From Luteipulveratus halotolerans (GTDB lineage: Bacteria > Actinomycetota > Actinomycetes > Actinomycetales > Dermatophilaceae), in assembly GCF_001247745.1 (NCBI RefSeq), contig NZ_LAIR01000002.1:1364001-1428000 (forward strand): a stretch of DNA of 64,000 nucleotides, read 5' to 3'. Position 1 is the first letter of the stretch. Every line of letters starts with the position of its first letter. The notes beneath the pieces were generated by a model. The model was not told the origin of the DNA. It saw nothing but the letters and a program-made list of their open reading frames with translations, and ran no database searches. A program made the translations under genes and the position numbers. Of this stretch, positions 32,887 to 41,961 are shown in pieces.

Positions 32887-33951
32887 GTGACCGCATCAGA
32901 CCGTGTCGTTCCGCCCCTCGACATCGCCGTGCTCAGACAGCGAGCACAGGCCCTGCTGCCACCGGCCGTGTGGGACTACATCGAGACCGGTGCCGGCGCC
33001 GAGACATCGCTCGACGAGGCTGAGAACGCCTGGCACCGTTGGCGATTCAGGCCCCACGTGCTCCGCGACGTCCGCACCGTCGACACCAGCACCACACTGT
33101 ACGGCGACCGCCTGGCGCTCCCCGTCGTCGTCGCCCCGACCGCATCGCACGGGCTCTACCACCCGGACGGCGAGCGGGCGTCCGTCGCGGGGGCAGGGGC
33201 CTCCGGTGCGGCGTTCTGCGTGTCGACACGCACCTCGCGCACGTTCGAGGACGTCGCCGCCGCCGCGACCGGCCCGTGGTGGATGCAGGTCTACGTCACC
33301 GCCGCGCGCGACATCACCGAGGCGATGGTGGGCCGGTGCGTCGACGCCGGAGCATCAGCCCTCGTGCTGACGGGTGACACGCCGTACGTGTCGCGCAGGG
33401 CACGAGCCGAGCACGCGGCGGCCCTCGTCGACGCGGCAGCCGACGACAACCTCGGACGGCACCTCACCGGGCGCGACATCTCGGCGCTCGCGGCCGACCC
33501 CGGCATCACGACCGAGCAGATCAGGTGGCTGCACGAGCTGTCAGGACTGCCCGTCCTCGTCAAAGGCGTCCTGCGCGGCGACGACGCCACCGCGTGCCTC
33601 GACGCGGGTGCGGAGGGCATCGTCGTCAGCAACCACGGCGCACGACAGCTGGACCGTGTGGTGCCCACGGCGTCGGCGCTGCCCGAGGTCGTCGCGGCGG
33701 TCGGTGGCCGGGCGCCGGTGCTCGTCGACGGAGGTCTCCGCAACGCGTACGACGTCCTCGTCGCGCTCGCGCTCGGGGCGGATGCCGTCCTGCTCGGGCG
33801 ACCGGCGATCTACGCGCTCGCATGCGGAGGAGCGGACGGCGTGCGTGACCTGCTGACCGCACTGCAGGACGACCTCGCGCACCTCATGGGGCTGGCCGGT
33901 GCGCCCGATCTGGCCGCCCTGGACCCGTCCTACGTCGTCGCGTCAGGCTGA
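32887..33951 (+). CDS. FMN-dependent alpha-hydroxy acid oxidase/dehydrogenase
   Basis: A 354-residue TIM-barrel flavoprotein of the lactate/glycolate oxidase family. Visible are YIETGAGAETSLDEAENAW near residue 27, the FMN-binding APTASHGL and QVYVTAARD strands, the Lys in PVLVKGVL near residue 224, the catalytic His-Arg segment SNHGARQLD and the phosphate-binding LVDGGLRNAYDVLVALALGADAVLLGRP. The GTG at 32887 is preferred; ATGs at 32866 and 32875 are also in frame. It ends 9 bases inside the converging nitroreductase gene. Which acid it oxidises cannot be told. Confidence 0.9.
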   Translation: MTASDRVVPPLDIAVLRQRAQALLPPAVWDYIETGAGAETSLDEAENAWHRWRFRPHVLRDVRTVDTSTTLYGDRLALPVVVAPTASHGLYHPDGERASVAGAGASGAAFCVSTRTSRTFEDVAAAATGPWWMQVYVTAARDITEAMVGRCVDAGASALVLTGDTPYVSRRARAEHAAALVDAAADDNLGRHLTGRDISALAADPGITTEQIRWLHELSGLPVLVKGVLRGDDATACLDAGAEGIVVSNHGARQLDRVVPTASALPEVVAAVGGRAPVLVDGGLRNAYDVLVALALGADAVLLGRPAIYALACGGADGVRDLLTALQDDLAHLMGLAGAPDLAALDPSYVVASG

Positions 33952-34569
33952 CGGCTCGTACGGGGTGCCGTAGCGCCCACGGTGCACGACCTCGCCGACG
34001 CCGCGCCGGGCCCGCTTGCGGGTGCTGCCGCTGGGATCGGACTCGGCGGCGTACCCGAGCGCGACGACGCCCACGATCGTGTGGTCCTTGGGGATGCCGA
34101 ACGTCTCGTGCACGGTGTCGTGCGCCTCAGCGGGGACGCCGAAGAACAGGCCTCCCAGACCCTCATCGACCGCGACGAGCAGCATCAGCAGCGCGGCCAT
34201 CCCGGTGTCGATGTCCCAGTAGGGCACCGGCCAGTGCGACTCGTCCATGTCCTGCCACGGCTTGTCGTCCTCGGCGTAGCGCTCGAGGTAGGTCTGCTTG
34301 TCCGAGCAGCACAGGACGAGCGCCGGAGCAGTCTGCAGTCCCGCGAGCCAGGCGTCGGGCTCGTCGTCCTCCTCGACCGTGGCTGACCAGAACGCGTCGC
34401 GGTCGGCGTCCTGGTCGAGGACGACGAAGTCCCAGCCCTGGCTGAACCCCGCACTCGGGGCACGCAGCGCCAGCTCGAGGACGCGGTCGAGCACCTCGGC
34501 GGGCACGGGTCGGTCGGGGTCGTAACGGCGGATCATGCGGCGCTTGCGCACCGCCTCCTGCAGCTCCAT
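33943..34569 (-). CDS. Nitroreductase-family FMN oxidoreductase
   Basis: A 208-residue protein of the nitroreductase fold: RKRRMIRRYDPDRPVPAEVLDRVLELALRAPSAGFSQGWDFVVL at the N-terminus carries the FMN-binding Arg pair and Ser/Gln, and GIPKDHTIVGVVALGYAAESDP near residue 165 is the usual second half. GAGGAG precedes the ATG at 34569. In actinomycetes such enzymes reduce nitro compounds or quinones; the true substrate is unknown. The next gene upstream, a glutamine amidotransferase, is 28 bases away and probably in the same transcript. Confidence 0.88.
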   Translation of the reverse strand: MELQEAVRKRRMIRRYDPDRPVPAEVLDRVLELALRAPSAGFSQGWDFVVLDQDADRDAFWSATVEEDDEPDAWLAGLQTAPALVLCCSDKQTYLERYAEDDKPWQDMDESHWPVPYWDIDTGMAALLMLLVAVDEGLGGLFFGVPAEAHDTVHETFGIPKDHTIVGVVALGYAAESDPSGSTRKRARRGVGEVVHRGRYGTPYEPSA

Positions 34570-34597
34570 GGTCGGCTCCTCGGTGGGACAGGTGTGG

Positions 34598-35302
34598 TCA
34601 GGCAGTGGCGAGCGTGAGGAATCGGTGCACCACGTCGTGCCAGGTGCGTTCGAGCTCGGGTGAGGCCTCGCGGGCACGTGCGAGCACGTCGTCGGGGTCG
34701 AAGCCCAGCTCGCGGACGTCGTCAGGGTTCCACTGCGCGATGCGGTCGGCGCCGACCTCGGGGTGGAACTGCGTGCCCCAGGCTCGCTCACCGAGCCGGA
34801 ACGCCTGGTGCGGGCAGCGCTCGCTGCGAGCGAGCCAGACGGCGGTCGACGGCAGCATGGTGATCGCGTCGCGATGGCTCTCGACCGCAGGCACGGTCGC
34901 AGCGAGGTCGGCGAGGAGCGGGTCGTCCGCGGCGGCGTCGGTCAGCGTGATGTCGGTGACGCCCTTCTCGGGCAGTCCGTGGTTGCCCTCGACGCGGCCA
35001 CCGCCGACGTGGGCGAGCAGCTGGCCGCCGAGGCAGATGCCGAGCAGGGGAGTGCCGTCGTCGAGGCATGCCTGGGCCAGACGGCGCTCGTCGGCCAGCC
35101 AGGGTGCTCGGTCGTCCTCGTCAGGCAGCAGCCCGCCGCCGAGCAGCACCACGGCGGCATGCCCGCCAGGGTGGGTCGGGACCGGCTCGCCGTCGTACGC
35201 CCGGCACAGCTGCGGTGCCAGCCCGGCCTCCTCGACCCATCCCGTGAGCAGGCCAGGTCCGCTGGACTCGGCGTTCTGGACCAGGAGCACAGTTGCGGGC
35301 AC
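34598..35302 (-). CDS. Class I glutamine amidotransferase-like protein
   Basis: A 234-residue stand-alone amidotransferase domain. The nucleophile elbow reads GICLGGQLLAHVGGG (Cys near residue 91) and the His-Glu pair is in GTQFHPEVGADRI near residue 178, so the triad is complete. Proteins of this type, often labelled GMP-synthase-like, hydrolyse glutamine or gamma-glutamyl compounds. The GTG at 35302 is used because upstream residues look unrelated. It is likely co-transcribed with the nitroreductase gene. Confidence 0.88.
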   Translation of the reverse strand: MPATVLLVQNAESSGPGLLTGWVEEAGLAPQLCRAYDGEPVPTHPGGHAAVVLLGGGLLPDEDDRAPWLADERRLAQACLDDGTPLLGICLGGQLLAHVGGGRVEGNHGLPEKGVTDITLTDAAADDPLLADLAATVPAVESHRDAITMLPSTAVWLARSERCPHQAFRLGERAWGTQFHPEVGADRIAQWNPDDVRELGFDPDDVLARAREASPELERTWHDVVHRFLTLATA

Positions 35303-35522
35303 CCGGTCACTCTGGCACGTCCGCCCGACCCGAGCGCGCCCGGTCCAGCACCCGACCGGGCACCCATCGGCGCAGCCAGGTGATCGATACTGGTCGGCGC
35401 GCGTCGTCCCGTGTGCAGGGCCACCCAACCGGACGGCGACGTGAGGCGTCGTACCGGTCATGACTGCTGTGGCCGGCTGGGCGTCCGTCCGCGTCCAGAC
35501 CGAACCCGAGAGGAGCGCCGCA

Positions 35523-36020
35523 GTGTCCGCAGGCGCCGAGGAGGCCGTGCGCGAGATCTTCGACGCCCACTACGGCCGCCTGGTCGGGTGGACGACGCGG
35601 CTCGTGGACGACCCCGACCTCGCGCACGACTTCGCGACGGAGGCGTTCGTGCGTCTGCTGCGGCACTGGTCCTCGGTGCAGAACCCACGCGCGTGGCTCT
35701 ACACCGCCGTCACCAACCAGGTCCGTGACCACTGGAGGCGACGGGGTCGCGAGGCGGCGGCGTACGACCGATGGCACGCAGGCAACCCGGTCGGTGCCGA
35801 GGTCGCCGCGCCGCAGCCCGACCACGCCGACCGCCTGTCGGTGCGCGACGCCGTGCTCGCGCTGCCGGACCGGTTGCGCGCCGTGGTGCTGCTGCACTAC
35901 TTCGTCGACCTGCCCGTCGTGCAGGTCGCCCACAGCCTGCGCAAGTCCGAAGGAGCGGTCAAGCGTGACCTGTACGACGCACGCCGGCTGCTCGCGACCG
36001 AGCTGGAGGGAGTGCGATGA
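35523..36020 (+). CDS. ECF-type RNA polymerase sigma factor
   Basis: A 165-residue sigma-70 family protein with region 2 (IFDAHYGRLVGWTTRLVDDPDLAHDFATEAFVRLLRHW, then PRAWLYTAVTNQVRDHWRRR) and region 4 (LPDRLRAVVLLHYFVDLPVVQVAHSLRKSEGAVKRDLYDARR). The GTG at 35523 follows GAGAGGAG by about 7 bases, so it is preferred to the ATG at 35460. The stop codon overlaps the ATG of the next gene (ATGA), which couples it to a membrane protein that probably controls it. Confidence 0.9.
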   Translation: MSAGAEEAVREIFDAHYGRLVGWTTRLVDDPDLAHDFATEAFVRLLRHWSSVQNPRAWLYTAVTNQVRDHWRRRGREAAAYDRWHAGNPVGAEVAAPQPDHADRLSVRDAVLALPDRLRAVVLLHYFVDLPVVQVAHSLRKSEGAVKRDLYDARRLLATELEGVR

Positions 36021-37450
36021 ACGACGAGCGCCGCGAGCCACATGAGGCCGATGACGACGTCGCGCGGTTCTTCGCTGCGGAGCGGGACGACATCCGGCCT
36101 GACCGCGCCGGTCCGGCCGAGTGGCAGCGCATCGTGCAGGGTGCGAGCACCCGCACCGGCCGCCGCTCGTGGTGGGGCCCTGCCGTCGGTGCGGCGGCAG
36201 CCGTCGCCGTGGGCGTCGCCGGATGGTCACTGCACCAGACGACCTTCGGGCAGGGCGAGGTGACGCGTGGTGCGGCGGTCGCGACCAGCACCACGCCGAC
36301 CGTGCAACGGATGGAGCAGGGGACCGCGACCAAGACGTCGGCCCTGCAGGTCTCCGGGCCGGTGGACCCGGCCTTTCGGACCTGGTCGCTCAGCTATGCC
36401 GACCAGGGAACGATCTACGCCCTCGGCGAGGGCCGGTGCGACGGCAAGGCGTGCCCGGCCGTGATCCGGTCCAGTGACGACGGGGCGTCGTGGCGGTCGG
36501 TGCACTCCTTCGCGCAGGCCGACATGGACGGCTCCACCGGTGACCAGCGTCCTCTGGTGCAGCCGCAGGACGCGATCACCGAGGCACGCTTCGCCTCGCC
36601 GCAGGTCGGCTACGTCTTCGGCGGAGACCTGTGGGCGACCCGCGACGCGGGCGCGACCTTCACCCAGATGGCACACCCTGGCGAGACGGTGCTCGACGTC
36701 GAGATCGACGGCGAACAGAAGGTCGTGGTGCTCTCCGCAGACGGCTGCTCCACCGGCGGATGCAGCGGACCGCTCTACGTCTCCCGGACGACGACGGCCG
36801 AGCGGACGGTCCAGGGGCCCGTCGCGACGCGGCGTCTCGGGGGCCGGGTCGCCGACGCCCAGCTCGTGCTGCGCAACGGTCAGGTCTACGTGCAGCCCGC
36901 AGCCGGCGCCGGCGGACCGATGCGGCTCGACGGCACGCGCCTGACCTCGCTGTCGTCACCGGCAGAGTGCGCCGGGCGCCCGCTGGAGGCGATGACGTCC
37001 GCGGCCGGTGAGAAGGACCTGCTCTACGCGGCGTGCGAGATCCGGACGGCCGGGAGCACCGCGCAGTTCCGCCTCGTACGCAGCGCCGACGACGGTCGTA
37101 CCTGGTCGGCGGCGGCCGGTGAGCTCAGCATGCCGCGGGCCGGCCGGCTCAGCCTTGCTGCGACGCGGGCCGGCAAGGTCGTCGCCACCAGCGGGGGGCC
37201 GCGCTCGCCGCGCGTCACGGTCGGTGTCCAGCACCTCCAGGTCACCGGCGACGGCGGCCGCACCTGGACGCGCCCGTTGCGCAGTGCCCCCGAGGACGGC
37301 TTCGACTGGACCGCGAGCCCGGGTGCCGCCCAGGTGTACGCCGTGCCGCGCACCGTGCGGGGGTACTGGCACTCCAGCGACGACGGTCGGACCTGGGAGG
37401 TCGTCGACCCGGCGACGCACGGCGGTGCGACACCGACCGCTGCCCGCTGA
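36017..37450 (+). CDS. Membrane-anchored beta-propeller (BNR-like) protein, candidate anti-sigma/sensor
   Basis: A 477-residue protein. An acidic cytoplasmic stretch of about 55 residues is followed by one transmembrane helix (GPAVGAAAAVAVGVAGWSL near residue 55) and an extracytoplasmic part with at least four Asp-box-like blades (RSSDDGASWRSV, ATRDAGATFTQM, RSADDGRTWSAA, HSSDDGRTWEVV), as in sialidase-type propellers. Overlap with the sigma gene suggests a cytoplasmic segment that binds the sigma factor, with the propeller as sensor. No canonical zinc anti-sigma motif is visible, so this role is inference. Confidence 0.8.
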   Translation: MNDERREPHEADDDVARFFAAERDDIRPDRAGPAEWQRIVQGASTRTGRRSWWGPAVGAAAAVAVGVAGWSLHQTTFGQGEVTRGAAVATSTTPTVQRMEQGTATKTSALQVSGPVDPAFRTWSLSYADQGTIYALGEGRCDGKACPAVIRSSDDGASWRSVHSFAQADMDGSTGDQRPLVQPQDAITEARFASPQVGYVFGGDLWATRDAGATFTQMAHPGETVLDVEIDGEQKVVVLSADGCSTGGCSGPLYVSRTTTAERTVQGPVATRRLGGRVADAQLVLRNGQVYVQPAAGAGGPMRLDGTRLTSLSSPAECAGRPLEAMTSAAGEKDLLYAACEIRTAGSTAQFRLVRSADDGRTWSAAAGELSMPRAGRLSLAATRAGKVVATSGGPRSPRVTVGVQHLQVTGDGGRTWTRPLRSAPEDGFDWTASPGAAQVYAVPRTVRGYWHSSDDGRTWEVVDPATHGGATPTAAR

Positions 37451-37490
37451 GGTCACAGCCTGGCCGGTGCCGACCTGACATGCTGCGGTC

Positions 37491-40166
37491 ATGACGCCGC
37501 AGCGCCCCGTACCCGAGGGCTACCCGCAGGAGTGGGAGGCCGATGTCGTGCTGCGGGACGGCAGCGTCGCGCACGTCCGACCGATCCGGCCCGACGACGA
37601 GGAGGCGCTGCAGCGCTTCCACACCGCGCAGTCACCCGAGTCGGTCTACCTGCGCTTCTTCGCGCCGCTCAAACGCCTGAGCGACAAGGACCTGCACCGC
37701 TTCACGCACGTCGACTACGTCAGTCGTGTCGCGCTGGTCGTCGAGGTGGGTGAGGACATCGTCGCGGTCGGGCGCTACGACCGCATCGACGGTCCGACCG
37801 ACCCGACCGCCGAGGTCGCGTTCAACGTCTCCGATGCGATGCAGGGCCGCGGCGTCGGGTCGGTGCTGCTGGAGCACCTCGCGGCGATCGGCCAGGAGAA
37901 CGGCGTGCAGCGCTTCATCGCCGACGTGCTGCCGCAGAACCGTCGCATGCTGTCGGTGTTCTCCGAGGCCGGCTACGAGGTGAGCCGGCAGTTCGACGAC
38001 GGTGTGATCGCACTGTCCTTCGACATCAGCCCCACCGAGCAGAGCCAGGAGGTGCGCGCCGCCCGCGAGCAGCGCGCCGAGTCGGTCAGCGTCCGGTCCC
38101 TCCTGCGACCGCGCTCGGTCGCCGTCGTCGGGGTGAGCGCGCGCGAGGCCTCGGTCGGACGCCAGGTGCTGCGCAACGTCGTCGGGTCCGGCTTCGCAGG
38201 CGAGGTCTGGGTCGTCAGCAGGAGCGGTGAGCCCGTCGAGGGACGACCGACGTACGAGCGCGTCAGCGACGTGCCCGCGGCGGTCGACCTGGCCGTCATC
38301 GCCGTCCCCGCCGCCCAGGTCCACGACGTGGTGCTCGACTGTGCCCGAGCCGGCGTGAAGTCGCTGCTGGTCGTGTCGGCAGGCTTCGCCGAGGCAGGCC
38401 CGGACGGTCGCCTGCGCCAGCAACGGCTCCTGCGCACGGCCCGCCGGCACGGGATGCGGGTGATCGGACCCAACTCGTTCGGGATCATCAACACGCGTGA
38501 CGACGAACGCCTCAACGCCTCGCTCGCGCCGCAGATGCCGTCGGCCGGGCACCTCGGGCTGTTCGCCCAGAGCGGAGCTCTCGGCATCGCCGTCCTCGCA
38601 GCCGCCGACCGGCGCGGCCTCGGGCTCAGCGACTTCGTCTCCGCCGGCAACCGCATCGACGTCAGCGGCAACGACCTCATGCAGTACTGGTTCGACGACG
38701 ACGACACCGACGCGGTCGGCCTCTACCTGGAGTCCATGGGCAACCCGCGCAAGTTCTCCCGGATCGCACGCAGGCTCGCCGGCCGCAAACCGGTCATCGT
38801 CGTCAAGAGCAGCTCATCGGCGTTCGGCGTCCCTCCGGGTCACCGCGTCCGCGAGACGAGGGCGCGGCCCGAGGCGTTCCGGTCGATGCTGCGGCAGGCG
38901 GGGGTGATCCGCGTCGACGGCGTCCACCAGATGCTCGACGTGGCTCAGCTGGTCGTCAACCAGCCCATGCCCGAGGGCAACCGGGTCGCGGTGGTCGGCA
39001 ACTCCGACGCCCTCGGCGCACTCGCCGCCGACGCCGCCACGAGCCGTGGCCTCGACGTCGTGCACGGCCCGGTGTCGGTGCCCGCCGAGGCCGACGCCGC
39101 GACGTTCGAGGCTGCGCTCGAGGAGGCGTTCGCCGACCCGGACGTCAGCAGCGTGATCGCCTGCTTCATCCCACCGCTGGTCACCGACTCCACCGAGGTC
39201 GCCCAGGTGCTCGCGCGCACCAGCGCAGCTCACGACAAGCCGTGCGTCACGACGTTCCTCGGCATGCACGGCGCACTCGAGGCCCTGTCCAGCGCCGAGG
39301 GCGACAGCGGACGGCGTCGGGTCGTGCCGTCGTACTCCATGCCCGAGGACGGTGTCCGTGCCCTCGCCGCCGCCACGCGGTACGGCGAGTGGCGGGCCCG
39401 CGACCACGGCCAGTTCGTCCGGCCCGAGGGCATCGACCGCGGGGCTGCCGAGCAGCTCGTCGAGGAGGTCCTCGCGGGCTCGCCCGAGGGGCGCCGCCTG
39501 CGCACGGACGAGGTCGAGCAGCTGCTCGGCCACTACGGCATCCGGGTGTGGCCTGTGGTGCCGGTGCAGGACCGGCGGTCGGCCGTGCGTGCGGCCCGCC
39601 GGCTCGGTTACCCGGTGGTGCTGAAGTCCGTCTCGCCGCTCGTACGCCACCAGCCGGTCACAGCCGTGCGGGTCGACATCTCCAGCGACTCCTCCGTGCG
39701 CGAGGCGTACGACGCGCTGGACGAGCGCCTCGCGCCCCTGCACGCCAACCGGTTCGTCGTGCAGAAGATGGCCACGCCGGGTATGCCGTGCGTGATCGGC
39801 AGCAGCGAGGACCCACTGTTCGGGCCGGTCGTGAGCTTCGGGCTCGGAGGGTCACCGACCGAGCTGCTCGACGACGTCGGCTACCGCATCCCGCCCCTGA
39901 CCGACGTCGACGTGAGCGACCTGATCCTGTCGGTCAAGGCCGCGCCGCTGCTGCACGGCTACCGGGGTGCGGCGCCGGTCGACCGCGCGGCGCTGGAGGA
40001 CGTCATCGCCCGGGTGTCGGTGCTCGCCGACCAGATCCCCGAGGTGGCGAGCCTGGAGCTCAACCCGGTCAACTGCCACCCCGGTGGGCTCGAGGTGCTC
40101 GGCGCCGAGGTGGTTCTCACTCCGCCCGACAGCCGCAAGGACTCCGGGCGGCGTGCACTCTCCTGA
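37491..40166 (+). CDS. GNAT acetyltransferase fused to ADP-forming acyl-CoA synthetase (Pat-like)
   Basis: An 891-residue protein. Residues 20-175 are a GNAT domain with the acetyl-CoA loop MQGRGVGSVLLEHL. Then come a CoA-binding domain (SVAVVGVSAREASVGRQVLRN near residue 205), succinyl-CoA-synthetase-like domains (GLFAQSGALGIAVLAAADRRGLGLSDFVSAGNRIDVSGND) and an ATP-grasp domain near residue 670 (GYPVVLKSVSPLVRHQ). Relatives of this fusion type acetylate protein lysines, for example on acetyl-CoA synthetases. The GNAT domain comes first here, the reverse of the enterobacterial enzyme. Whether the synthetase part is active is unclear. Confidence 0.9.
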   Translation: MTPQRPVPEGYPQEWEADVVLRDGSVAHVRPIRPDDEEALQRFHTAQSPESVYLRFFAPLKRLSDKDLHRFTHVDYVSRVALVVEVGEDIVAVGRYDRIDGPTDPTAEVAFNVSDAMQGRGVGSVLLEHLAAIGQENGVQRFIADVLPQNRRMLSVFSEAGYEVSRQFDDGVIALSFDISPTEQSQEVRAAREQRAESVSVRSLLRPRSVAVVGVSAREASVGRQVLRNVVGSGFAGEVWVVSRSGEPVEGRPTYERVSDVPAAVDLAVIAVPAAQVHDVVLDCARAGVKSLLVVSAGFAEAGPDGRLRQQRLLRTARRHGMRVIGPNSFGIINTRDDERLNASLAPQMPSAGHLGLFAQSGALGIAVLAAADRRGLGLSDFVSAGNRIDVSGNDLMQYWFDDDDTDAVGLYLESMGNPRKFSRIARRLAGRKPVIVVKSSSSAFGVPPGHRVRETRARPEAFRSMLRQAGVIRVDGVHQMLDVAQLVVNQPMPEGNRVAVVGNSDALGALAADAATSRGLDVVHGPVSVPAEADAATFEAALEEAFADPDVSSVIACFIPPLVTDSTEVAQVLARTSAAHDKPCVTTFLGMHGALEALSSAEGDSGRRRVVPSYSMPEDGVRALAAATRYGEWRARDHGQFVRPEGIDRGAAEQLVEEVLAGSPEGRRLRTDEVEQLLGHYGIRVWPVVPVQDRRSAVRAARRLGYPVVLKSVSPLVRHQPVTAVRVDISSDSSVREAYDALDERLAPLHANRFVVQKMATPGMPCVIGSSEDPLFGPVVSFGLGGSPTELLDDVGYRIPPLTDVDVSDLILSVKAAPLLHGYRGAAPVDRAALEDVIARVSVLADQIPEVASLELNPVNCHPGGLEVLGAEVVLTPPDSRKDSGRRALS

Positions 40167-40177
40167 CGGGTGGGACA

Positions 40178-40795
40178 ATGCCCCTCATGGTCTCTCGTAC
40201 GCCTCAGGCAGCCGCGCTGCCGTCCTCACTGCACGACGACATCACCGCCGCGGGCTACTACCCGGCCCTGGTGGCCGACGTCGTCGCGGCCGCCGTCGCG
40301 GGTGAGGACGTCGTCGCTCACCTGGTGCACCAGGAGACCACGCTGGACCAGGAGTCCGTACGCCGGCACATCACCGTCCTCGCGCTCACGCCCGGCCGAC
40401 TGGTCATCGCCCACGCCGACGACCACGCCCCGGACCCCACGTCGAGCATCCACGCGACGTCCGTCGCCACGGCCTCGACCGAGTGCGTCCCGCTCTCCGC
40501 CGTGCGCGGGGTCATGCTCACCCACGTCGTCGCCGAGCCCGACAGCTACCGTCCCGGCTCGCTGGGTCGCGAGCTGACGCTGACCCTGGGCTGGGGCACC
40601 GTCTCGCGCGTCGACCTGGTGCCGGCGACGTGCGGCGACCCGCAGTGCGAGGCCGACCACGGCTTCGAGGGCACGGTCACGGGCGACGACATCTCGCTGC
40701 GCGTCAGCGCCGACGCCGAGGGTGAGCACGTGCTCGCCCGTGCGCACGACTTCGCGGCGGCCCTGTCGGCCGCCATCGGCCGCCCCGGCCAGTGA
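40178..40795 (+). CDS. DUF5998 family protein
   Basis: A 205-residue protein of the actinobacterial DUF5998 family. The pattern includes LHDDITAAGYYPALVADVVAAAVAGEDVVAHLVHQETT, DQESVRRHITVLALTPGRLVIAHADDH and the CGDPQCEADHGFEGT segment with two Cys near residue 153. The ATG at 40178 is used; the ATG at 40187 is equally possible. The stop overlaps the GTG of the next gene, so the two are translated together. Its function is unknown. Confidence 0.82.
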   Translation: MPLMVSRTPQAAALPSSLHDDITAAGYYPALVADVVAAAVAGEDVVAHLVHQETTLDQESVRRHITVLALTPGRLVIAHADDHAPDPTSSIHATSVATASTECVPLSAVRGVMLTHVVAEPDSYRPGSLGRELTLTLGWGTVSRVDLVPATCGDPQCEADHGFEGTVTGDDISLRVSADAEGEHVLARAHDFAAALSAAIGRPGQ

Positions 40796-41928
40796 CGTCG
40801 CCGGAGCCGGTCCTCCCGGCGTACGACGACCGTGGCCTCGCCGGCGTGCTCCCTTCGGTCGCCGCATCACTCGGAGTCGGTTCCGGTCCGCTCGCGCTCG
40901 CCCCTGCGCGCCGAGCGGTCGTCGTGCTCGTCGACGGCCTCGGGATGGAGCTGCTGCGTCGGCGCAAGGGGCATGCGCCGTTCCTGCGCTCCCTGCTGGC
41001 CGACGGGCTCGACCTGCGCGCCGGCTTCCCGACGACGACCGCGACCAGCATGGGTTCGTTCGGGACAGGTCTGCCCCCGGGCGCGCACGGGCTGACCGGC
41101 TACCAGGTCGAGGTGCCCGGCGAGGGGCGGCTCTTCAACGAGCTCAGCTGGGAGGACGGGCCCGATCCGCTGATGTGGCAGCCCGAGCAGACCGTGCTCG
41201 AACGCACCGCCGCCGCAGGCGTGGCCACCACGATGGTCGCGCCGGCCTACTTCGACGGGTCGGGGCTGACGCGAGCAGCGTTGCGCGGAGCGGCTTTTCG
41301 CGGTGCAGACGCGCTCTCCGACCGCGTCGACGCGGCCCTGTCCGCGGTGCGAGCCGACCCGCGCGCGCTGGTCTACCTCTACTGGGGCGAGCTCGACCGC
41401 ACCGGCCATGTGCACGGCTGCGACAGCTGGCAGTGGGGCGACGAGCTCGAGCACATCGACCGCGAGCTGCGCCGCCTCGCGGGCCGGCTCCCGGACGACT
41501 GCTCGCTCACCGTGGTCGCCGACCACGGCATGGTCGACATCCCGCTCGACGCACGCACCGACGTGGCGCACGACGCGCAGCTCGCGGCCGGTGTACGCCT
41601 CGTCGGCGGCGAGATGCGCGCCCTCCAGCTCTACTGCGAGCCGGGTGCCGCCGCCGACGTGCTGGCGACCTGGCAGGCGCGGTTCGGCGACGCGGGCTGG
41701 GTCCTGCATCGCGAGGACGCCCTGCAGCGAGGGTGGTTCGGTGCGGTGCACGAGCGCGTGCTGCCCCGCATCGGTGAGGTCGTCGTCGCTCTGCACGCGC
41801 CGGTCGGTGTGGTCGACAGCCGCGTGATGCGACCCGTCGTGCTCGGTCTGATCGGCCAGCACGGCTCGCTCACCGGTGACGAACAGCTCGTCCCGATGCT
41901 CCATGTGCCGGCGTCGGCGAGCGTCTGA
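40792..41928 (+). CDS. Nucleotide pyrophosphatase/phosphodiesterase-like protein
   Basis: A 378-residue protein of the alkaline phosphatase superfamily, type I phosphodiesterase branch. The first metal site is in VVVLVDGLGMELL, the nucleophile Thr in FPTTTATSMGSFGTGLPPGAHGLTGY near residue 80, a further metal pair in WGELDRTGHVHG and the last in VVADHGMVDI near residue 246. It should be a metal-dependent phosphodiesterase with no signal peptide, so cytoplasmic. The GTG start overlaps the stop of the DUF5998 gene. Confidence 0.88.
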   Translation: MTSPEPVLPAYDDRGLAGVLPSVAASLGVGSGPLALAPARRAVVVLVDGLGMELLRRRKGHAPFLRSLLADGLDLRAGFPTTTATSMGSFGTGLPPGAHGLTGYQVEVPGEGRLFNELSWEDGPDPLMWQPEQTVLERTAAAGVATTMVAPAYFDGSGLTRAALRGAAFRGADALSDRVDAALSAVRADPRALVYLYWGELDRTGHVHGCDSWQWGDELEHIDRELRRLAGRLPDDCSLTVVADHGMVDIPLDARTDVAHDAQLAAGVRLVGGEMRALQLYCEPGAAADVLATWQARFGDAGWVLHREDALQRGWFGAVHERVLPRIGEVVVALHAPVGVVDSRVMRPVVLGLIGQHGSLTGDEQLVPMLHVPASASV

Positions 41929-41961
41929 TGCGATGCACGCTCGACCTCCTAAGGTCGTCCC

